From Bacteroidales bacterium UBA1035 (GTDB lineage: Bacteria; Bacteroidota; Bacteroidia; Bacteroidales; Dysgonomonadaceae): 28,109 bases of DNA. The translations under genes were made by a program, and so were the position numbers. The stretch spans positions 1 to 28,109 of the forward strand of contig DCEG01000071.1 in NCBI GenBank assembly GCA_002316835.1, in the 5' to 3' direction. Of the stretch, positions 23,489-28,109 are shown piece by piece (position 1 is the stretch's first letter; the number at the start of each line of letters is the position of its first letter). The notes below the pieces were generated by a model. That model was not told the DNA's origin. It ran no database searches and saw nothing but the letters and a program-made list of their open reading frames with translations.

Positions 23489-23589
23489 AGTAATTCAGCA
23501 GTAATTCAATAGATATTAGTTGTGGCGGAAAATAATTCAACGCCACGATGAATAACGCGAACAAAGTGAGCGAATAACAATTGAATTAC
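23489..23589. repeat. Nested inverted and direct repeats between holB and ricT
   Basis: GTAATTCAAT (23501-23510) and its exact reverse complement ATTGAATTAC (23580-23589) enclose a second hairpin, GTGGCG (23522-23527) with CGCCAC (23541-23546) around a 13-base loop. AGTAATTCA also occurs twice in direct orientation, at 23489-23497 and 23500-23508. No T-run marks a terminator. Intramolecular pairing would bring the holB stop and ricT start close together. Confidence 0.6.
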
Positions 23590-23615
23590 ACGCAGTGAAT
23601 GTCAATATATATATT

Positions 23616-24818
23616 ATGGACAGAGAAAAATTATCAGATAAATTGGCGGATATCGTTCCTGAACAAGTGACGACCGTGCGAAATACAGGAGGCTGCAAAG
23701 GATGTCCCCGACACTCTACTAAACTACACGTTTACGACTGGCAGCATGACTTTCCGGAAATGCAGGTACTGACAAATATGGTAGAAGTGCAGTTTAAAAA
23801 TACGCGGAAAGGATACTTCTTAAATAGCAATAATATTGAATTGAATAAAGGCGACATTGTTGCTGTTGAAGCTTCTCCCGGACACGATATTGGAACGGTT
23901 ACACTAACCGGCAAGCTGGTTGAGTCGCAGATGAGGAAAAATAATTATCGTGAAGACGGTAATGGTGGCCCAAGACGAGTTTACCGCACTGTGCGCCTGG
24001 CGGATATGGAGAAGTACGATTTGGCGAAAGCCAAAGAAGAACCAACCATGATCCGGGCAAGGGAGATGGCAGAAAACCTGGGCTTAAATATGAAAATTGG
24101 AGATGTTGAGTATCAGGGGGATGGGAATAAGGCTATTTTTTATTATATCGCTGATGAGCGGGTTGATTTTCGTCAGTTGATTAAAGATTTTGCTTCCGAA
24201 TTCAGGGTGAAAATCGAGATGAAACAAATTGGTGCGCGTCAGGAAGCAGGCAGAATTGGTGGAGTAGGGCCTTGCGGACGTGAATTGTGCTGTAGCAGCT
24301 GGATGTCTAGTTTTGTATCGGTATCTACTGCAGCAGCGCGCTATCAGGACATATCCTTTAATCCGCAGAAACTGGCCGGGCAATGTGGAAAACTAAAATG
24401 TTGCATGAACTACGAAGTTGATGCTTATGTGGAAGCAAACAGAAAGCTGCCATCGCGCGAAATTGTACTACAAACAAGAGACAGCGATTATTTTCATTTT
24501 AAAACCGATATCTTATCTGGTCAGATTACTTACTCTACCGATAAGAACAATCCGGTGAATCTGGAGACAATATCCAAAGATCGAGCATTTCATATTATCG
24601 AGTTAAACAAAAAAGGGAAAAAGCCTCCCAAACTGGTATCTGAGAATGAAGCTGGTGAAGTAAAGGAAGAAACTATTCAAAACGACTTGCTTGGAGATCA
24701 GAGTATTACACGTTTTGATAAAAAGGAAGGTGAAAATTCATCCAGAAGGAGAAAACCAAGAAGAGGAAGACCCGATAATAGAAAAAGGGGAGGGAAGCCA
24801 AAACGAAATGAGGAATAA
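23616..24818 (+). CDS. ricT: PSP1-domain protein RicT (YaaT) with Cys-rich motifs and a basic tail
   Basis: RicT belongs to the PSP1 family; in Bacillus subtilis it forms, with RicA and RicF, the Y-complex that carries [4Fe-4S] clusters and steers RNase Y processing. The 400-residue protein has an N-terminal C27-x2-C30 pair (GGCKGCPRH), a PSP1 core (about 45-290), and further cysteines C220, C225, C226 and C257, C262, C263 (GPCGRELCC and GQCGKLKCC) suited to metal or Fe-S binding. The last 35 residues are Arg/Lys/Gly-rich. The upstream GTG at 23595 adds seven residues with no support, so ATG 23616 is used; no Shine-Dalgarno is seen. Its last 11 bases overlap the gldH start. Confidence 0.88.
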   Translation: MDREKLSDKLADIVPEQVTTVRNTGGCKGCPRHSTKLHVYDWQHDFPEMQVLTNMVEVQFKNTRKGYFLNSNNIELNKGDIVAVEASPGHDIGTVTLTGKLVESQMRKNNYREDGNGGPRRVYRTVRLADMEKYDLAKAKEEPTMIRAREMAENLGLNMKIGDVEYQGDGNKAIFYYIADERVDFRQLIKDFASEFRVKIEMKQIGARQEAGRIGGVGPCGRELCCSSWMSSFVSVSTAAARYQDISFNPQKLAGQCGKLKCCMNYEVDAYVEANRKLPSREIVLQTRDSDYFHFKTDILSGQITYSTDKNNPVNLETISKDRAFHIIELNKKGKKPPKLVSENEAGEVKEETIQNDLLGDQSITRFDKKEGENSSRRRKPRRGRPDNRKRGGKPKRNEE

Positions 24819-25272
24819 ACTGCTCATCAGTCTTTTTGTTCTTTTAACTTCTCTTTCGTCGTGCAACGAAGGGGAGGTTTATTACAGTTTTCATCCAATT
24901 AAGAATAACAGCTGGAATAAGCAGACTGCGTTTAATTTTTTACTTGATTCGCTTTCTGTTGATCCTAATGTGAGATACGACGTTATGTTTGAAATTGTGA
25001 ATAATAGTCAATACGCGTATCAAAACATCTGGTTATATGTTCAGCAAAATATTACAGATAATGTTTTTGTGAGTGATACTATCGAAATAAATCTGACTGA
25101 TTCTAATGGAAAGTGGCTTGGAAAGGGAAGCACCGGACTGTATCAGTTATCAATCCCTTATAAAACTTCTGTAGCCTTAGATTCGACGAGAGCTTATCTA
25201 ATCCGTATCCGTCATGGGATGAGAGGCAACTCCATTAAAGGAATTGAAAAAGTTGGAGTATTAGTTAAATAG
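24808..25272 (+). CDS. gldH: Gliding-motility-type lipoprotein GldH
   Basis: This 154-residue protein has a signal peptide ending in the lipobox SLSSC (lipidated Cys19). The mature beta-rich domain contains YYSFHPIKNNSW, YDVMFEIVNNSQY, and IRHGMRGNSIKGIEKVGVLV near the end, which are features of GldH as I recall them. In flavobacteria GldH is needed for gliding; many non-gliding Bacteroidales keep the gene, so motility should not be inferred. The ATG at 24808 overlaps the ricT stop (24816-24818) by 11 bases, which suggests translational coupling. A longer frame from 24691 is rejected because it would read through ricT's basic tail. Confidence 0.85.
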   Translation: MRNKLLISLFVLLTSLSSCNEGEVYYSFHPIKNNSWNKQTAFNFLLDSLSVDPNVRYDVMFEIVNNSQYAYQNIWLYVQQNITDNVFVSDTIEINLTDSNGKWLGKGSTGLYQLSIPYKTSVALDSTRAYLIRIRHGMRGNSIKGIEKVGVLVK

Positions 25273-25344
25273 GAATTATTATAACACCTTCGACTTTGTG
25301 GTTGTTAGTTTTATTGGAGCAGTGTTTAGACCTGTACGGTAATT

Positions 25345-25965
25345 TTATTTTGCCTGTGCACTTTCCATAGGTTGAATATTACAGATCATTTTGAAATTAA
25401 TATTTATGATCTCGTTAACCTTTAACATACCCATCATTTGCACGGGTGGTTCCAATCCAAAATCACGTATATTTATGTCTTTTTCAACATCAAAAGTATA
25501 GCTTGTGCCATTCTTGTTGCTTTTAATGGGGAAATTGTATTTTTTTGTAACTCCTGTAATGGTGACTGCTACCACGGCAGTTCCTGATGAAGGCATGGAT
25601 GTTGTTGGCAGATCAATATGATCTAATTGAATATTCATTGTTGGATACTCATCTGATTTCACTAGTTTATAGAAGTCTCTGAGTGCCATCTTGTTAGTAG
25701 AATTGAAATTTTTTACAGGCACTATGAGTTGGTTCTCGCTCAAATAAAGCTTATTATTATTTTGCGATGCAGTGATAATCATGTTTTTCTGAATGAAGTT
25801 TTCACTGTTTTGTGTCAGTTTGAAATTAACTATATTGGTAGTACCGTATATAGACAAACTGCTGTTTTTATTCACATCAACAGATACGGCTACTGAAGAT
25901 GTTTGTGCGGTAACAACTCCTATAGTTAAGATGCATGTAAGAAATAATGTGAATAAGATTTTCAT
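25345..25965 (-). CDS. YceI-family periplasmic lipid-binding protein (copy 2)
   Basis: This 206-residue secreted protein (signal peptide about 1-20, ending VTAQ) has a lipocalin-like barrel. YceI homologues bind polyisoprenoids or other amphiphiles in an elongated barrel. The pattern with the N-terminal 'SLSIYGTTNIVNFKL' strand, the 'RDFYKLVKSDEYPTMNIQLDHI' block and the 'DFGLEPPVQMMGMLKVNE' C-terminal strand fits the family. It is clearly divergent from the other YceI gene at 27432-28022, so these are not recent duplicates. A strong hairpin lies 22 bases upstream of its start, between it and the outer-membrane gene, so it may be less expressed than its neighbours or read through. It is convergent with gldH. 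Confidence 0.82.
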   Translation of the reverse strand: MKILFTLFLTCILTIGVVTAQTSSVAVSVDVNKNSSLSIYGTTNIVNFKLTQNSENFIQKNMIITASQNNNKLYLSENQLIVPVKNFNSTNKMALRDFYKLVKSDEYPTMNIQLDHIDLPTTSMPSSGTAVVAVTITGVTKKYNFPIKSNKNGTSYTFDVEKDINIRDFGLEPPVQMMGMLKVNEIININFKMICNIQPMESAQAK

Positions 25966-25983
25966 TTCTATTTTTTATTAGTG

Positions 25984-26017
25984 TAAAAAGCAGATCGGTA
26001 AAATTGCCGATCTGCTT
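25984..26017 (-). terminator. Intrinsic terminator or attenuator inside the YceI-barrel cluster
   Basis: A perfect 11-bp stem (AAGCAGATCGG at 25988-25998 with CCGATCTGCTT at 26007-26017) has an 8-base loop. On the minus strand it is followed by TTTTT, so it terminates transcription from the barrel gene (stop at 26031). It lies only 22 bases before the ATG of the next gene, with no -7 promoter element between them. Confidence 0.85.
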
Positions 26018-26030
26018 ATTTATATGATTT

Positions 26031-27371
26031 TTAAAATGCTATTGAGCCTTGTAAAGTCAAACCATCAAATTCTGCACCGTCGTTAATTGATCCGGTTGGG
26101 AATCCGTTGTATTTTTGCTTTACATATTCAACTTTAGCCATAATGTTCTTTGTCATATACCATCCGGCTGCAACTGCTACCCGGTTTATGTCAATTTCGT
26201 AATGACCCGGCTTGTCTTTAGCAGCTCCCATATCAGCCTTCATTGTGTTATAACGGCCGCCTATGTAAAAGTTTTCATCTGCTCCGAAACGAAATACCAA
26301 ATCAGTAACAAATTGACTGGATTTCCTTTTGTCAGGTTCGCTTGCAGCACTTCCGCCTGCATTTTCAAATGTGGAGAATGATTCAATTGAAAATCCTTGA
26401 ACAGGAGTATATTTCAAAAATAAGTTCCCCATTGCGGCGGCTACTTTATTTCTAAAACCGGGATTAAAACGTCCATTTGCGTATGTGCCTGTACCAGGAC
26501 CTGTACTGTACATCACTCCATAATAGTTTGATCCGGTACGGTCACCTCCAAAAAGGGTGTTACTTACAGAACCAGCAGTGTAATATCCTGATGCACTGGC
26601 GCGCAATCTGAATTGCTCATTGAATTGTTTGTCATAAGCCAATTTCCCAATCAATGCAGGATTATGTTTTCCGTTTGAATAGCGAGTTTGCGTGCGGGTT
26701 GTATCAATTTTGGTCAAATCGTTATTGAGTTTACCATTAGTAATGGCTCCAACCACTATGAAATCTCCAACGTGAACATCAACTTCAGCACCGATTTCTG
26801 TTGAAAATTCATCCATAATATGATTTTCCATAAATGGATTATAGAATGTCATACCACCGTCTGAACGACGAAAATGCGCATCACCGTAGTTAACGTCAAA
26901 CTGACCCACTTTAATGGTGGTATATTTCATGATTTCATTCACGAAATCTAATCCTAAAAATTCCATTTTATCGAATTGCAAGAAACCGCCCTTTACCCAT
27001 GTTTCGTTATGATGTCTCGATGCCAGATAAACTTCAAAATTCAAATAAACTCCATCCGATAAGTTTGACTTAACGTAAAGATTAGCTTGTGGTAATCCAA
27101 AACCGCTGGTCAACGGAACCAGGGAATTAGCAGCGGGATTTGCATAATTATAGCTATAACCGCTTGCTCTTGTCACAGCATTGCTGTGATCGAGTATCGA
27201 AAAAGGAAGTGTTAAAGCACCGCCCAACTGTACATTGAAACCATCGAATTCGGTTTTGGTTTTTGGAGTTTCAAAAACATTAATTCCGTCCTTGTTTGTT
27301 GGACGCAATTGAGCAAACAACATGCTTGATGCAAGCAATGTAGCAACTAATAGTAGACCTCTCTGTCTCAT
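26031..27371 (-). CDS. Outer-membrane beta-barrel protein (porin-like)
   Basis: This 446-residue protein has a signal peptide (about 1-20, ending SSMLFAQ) and a long series of amphipathic beta strands with turns rich in Asn, Gly and Asp. It ends in the outer-membrane signature terminal aromatic (LQGSIAF). Segments such as TIKVGQFDVNYGDAHFRRSDGG and YNPFMENHIMDEFSTEIG resemble porin-type proteins of Bacteroidota, but no specific family is assigned. It is flanked by YceI genes on the same strand (60 bases from the upstream one, 65 from the downstream one). A transport role for hydrophobic or amphiphilic molecules is inference from that context; there is no binding site to read. Confidence 0.75.
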   Translation of the reverse strand: MRQRGLLLVATLLASSMLFAQLRPTNKDGINVFETPKTKTEFDGFNVQLGGALTLPFSILDHSNAVTRASGYSYNYANPAANSLVPLTSGFGLPQANLYVKSNLSDGVYLNFEVYLASRHHNETWVKGGFLQFDKMEFLGLDFVNEIMKYTTIKVGQFDVNYGDAHFRRSDGGMTFYNPFMENHIMDEFSTEIGAEVDVHVGDFIVVGAITNGKLNNDLTKIDTTRTQTRYSNGKHNPALIGKLAYDKQFNEQFRLRASASGYYTAGSVSNTLFGGDRTGSNYYGVMYSTGPGTGTYANGRFNPGFRNKVAAAMGNLFLKYTPVQGFSIESFSTFENAGGSAASEPDKRKSSQFVTDLVFRFGADENFYIGGRYNTMKADMGAAKDKPGHYEIDINRVAVAAGWYMTKNIMAKVEYVKQKYNGFPTGSINDGAEFDGLTLQGSIAF

Positions 27372-27431
27372 TTTAATTAATTTTCTTAGGGTTTAAATTT
27401 GTAGATTTGTATAATAAAAAGAAATTTGTAT

Positions 27432-28022
27432 TTAATTGAATTGAACAGCAGGTCCCTCAAAAGTTACATTATAATTAACTGTAACCTGATCACCAACCTT
27501 CATAACTCCTAACATTGCTGTGGGAGCCTTCATTTTATAATTGCTCATTTTAACAGGTAAGCTTCCGGTGAAAGTATAAGTTCCGGGTTTTACTTCCTTG
27601 CCCTTTGCTTCAAGTGTTACGGCTTTTGATGCTCCAGCCATTGAAAGTGTCCCGTTAACTGTCAAGTTAATGTCCGATCCATTTACGGAAACTGATTTCA
27701 CTTCAGACATTTTAAAGTTGATAGTTGGATTTTTTGGTTCATTAAATGCTTCGTGGGTTTTTTTGTCCATCAGTTTCTCTCCATTGATAATTGACTTCAC
27801 GGGAACATTTACATTTAATGCTGTTACTGTGTTGTTTGAAACGATTAACTCACCTGATGCCTGAGTTGATGTGGTTGTGTAAGGATGAACATTTGTGGTT
27901 CCTGCTATGGTAACTGTCGATGACTTAATTTTTAGCGTTTGAGCATTGATTGTTATACCAGCTGAAACAAAGGCAAATACAATCAGCATTACCGATAATT
28001 TTAAAAAAAAGTTCTTTTTCAT
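27432..28022 (-). CDS. YceI-family periplasmic lipid-binding protein (copy 1)
   Basis: This 196-residue secreted protein (signal peptide about 1-28, ending TINAQ) shows the YceI barrel with typical SSTVTIAGTTNVHPYT, then DKKTHEAFNEPKNPTINFKM, then a C-terminal AMLGVMKVGDQVTVNYNVTFE block. The size is family-normal. It is first in a same-strand cluster with the outer-membrane barrel and a second YceI gene. No TAnnTTTG element reading toward it is found in the remaining 87 bases before the window edge, so its promoter may be of another type or lie further out. Binding of isoprenoid-type ligands is family knowledge; the true ligand is unknown. Confidence 0.85.
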   Translation of the reverse strand: MKKNFFLKLSVMLIVFAFVSAGITINAQTLKIKSSTVTIAGTTNVHPYTTTSTQASGELIVSNNTVTALNVNVPVKSIINGEKLMDKKTHEAFNEPKNPTINFKMSEVKSVSVNGSDINLTVNGTLSMAGASKAVTLEAKGKEVKPGTYTFTGSLPVKMSNYKMKAPTAMLGVMKVGDQVTVNYNVTFEGPAVQFN

Positions 28023-28109
28023 TGTTTTGTTGTTAGAGTTTTGTTTAATGTTGTTATTTTATAAATAGCTGTCCTATAGTATTACTAGGAATATTTTTTA
28101 GATTGAACT
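28023..28109. other. AT-rich edge upstream of the YceI gene
   Basis: This 87-base stretch contains repeated TTGTT runs on the plus strand and the weak CCTA...TAGG dyad at 28073-28089. No promoter, gene or RNA could be supported. Confidence 0.3.

Noticed and set aside
24691..24807. Longer frame for GldH
   Set aside because: It would read out of frame through the basic tail of ricT; the ATG at 24808 gives a proper lipoprotein signal.
24808..25272. Gliding motility or type IX secretion inferred from gldH
   Set aside because: GldH alone is kept in many non-gliding Bacteroidales, and no other gld or spr gene is in the window.
1..28109. CRISPR arrays, prophage, insertion sequences, tRNA or rRNA genes
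   Set aside because: No regularly spaced repeats, transposase or integrase genes or cloverleaf-type sequences were recognised on either strand.

Overview
The window looks like chromosomal core sequence of a Bacteroidota bacterium, most probably of the order Bacteroidales (inference). The grounds are family-level. It has GldH, RicT (PSP1), DUF4290, DUF3078 and DUF4348 proteins and a two-CBM20 MalQ. Its promoters match the Bacteroidetes form TTTG-N19/20-TAnnTTTG, Shine-Dalgarno sites are essentially absent, and the DNA is AT-rich (by eye about 40% GC). No phage, transposase, CRISPR array, rRNA or tRNA was found.

Layout. (1) 1-2855, plus: kduI, kduD and a DUF4861 lipoprotein, a unit for unsaturated uronate catabolism that starts from a promoter at the window edge and ends at a bidirectional terminator. 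(2) 2926-4412, minus: a three-gene envelope-stress-type module of ECF sigma factor, one-TM anti-sigma-like protein and Spy/CpxP-like periplasmic protein. A TPR protein (4452-5540, minus) lies upstream of it. (3) 5714-11921, plus: prmA, a YidE/AspT-type transporter, malQ and a DUF4348 lipoprotein, mostly single genes with their own promoters. (4) cdd on the minus strand, divergent from a tight plus-strand run: glucosaminidase-LysM, DUF3078, DUF4290 and rimM. (5) An FecE-type ABC ATPase preceded by a small perfect palindrome, then dxr-rseP with its own promoter, then metF with a TTG start behind a degenerate octamer repeat. (6) 20314-22051, minus: a DUF47/PhoU-like protein and a Pit phosphate transporter. 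(7) 22377-25272, plus: holB, ricT and gldH, with ricT and gldH overlapping. (8) 25345-28022, minus: YceI, outer-membrane barrel, YceI, with a strong intrinsic-terminator hairpin between the barrel and the second YceI gene.

Most genes are housekeeping: uronate, glucan, nucleoside, isoprenoid, folate and phosphate metabolism, ribosome maturation, replication clamp loading and envelope proteolysis. The points most worth a second look are the sigma/anti-sigma/Spy module, the YceI-barrel-YceI cluster with its internal terminator, the nested inverted repeats before ricT, the period-8 repeats before the TTG-started metF, and the lone ABC ATPase beside a palindrome. I see no clearly new defence, mobile or biosynthetic system here.
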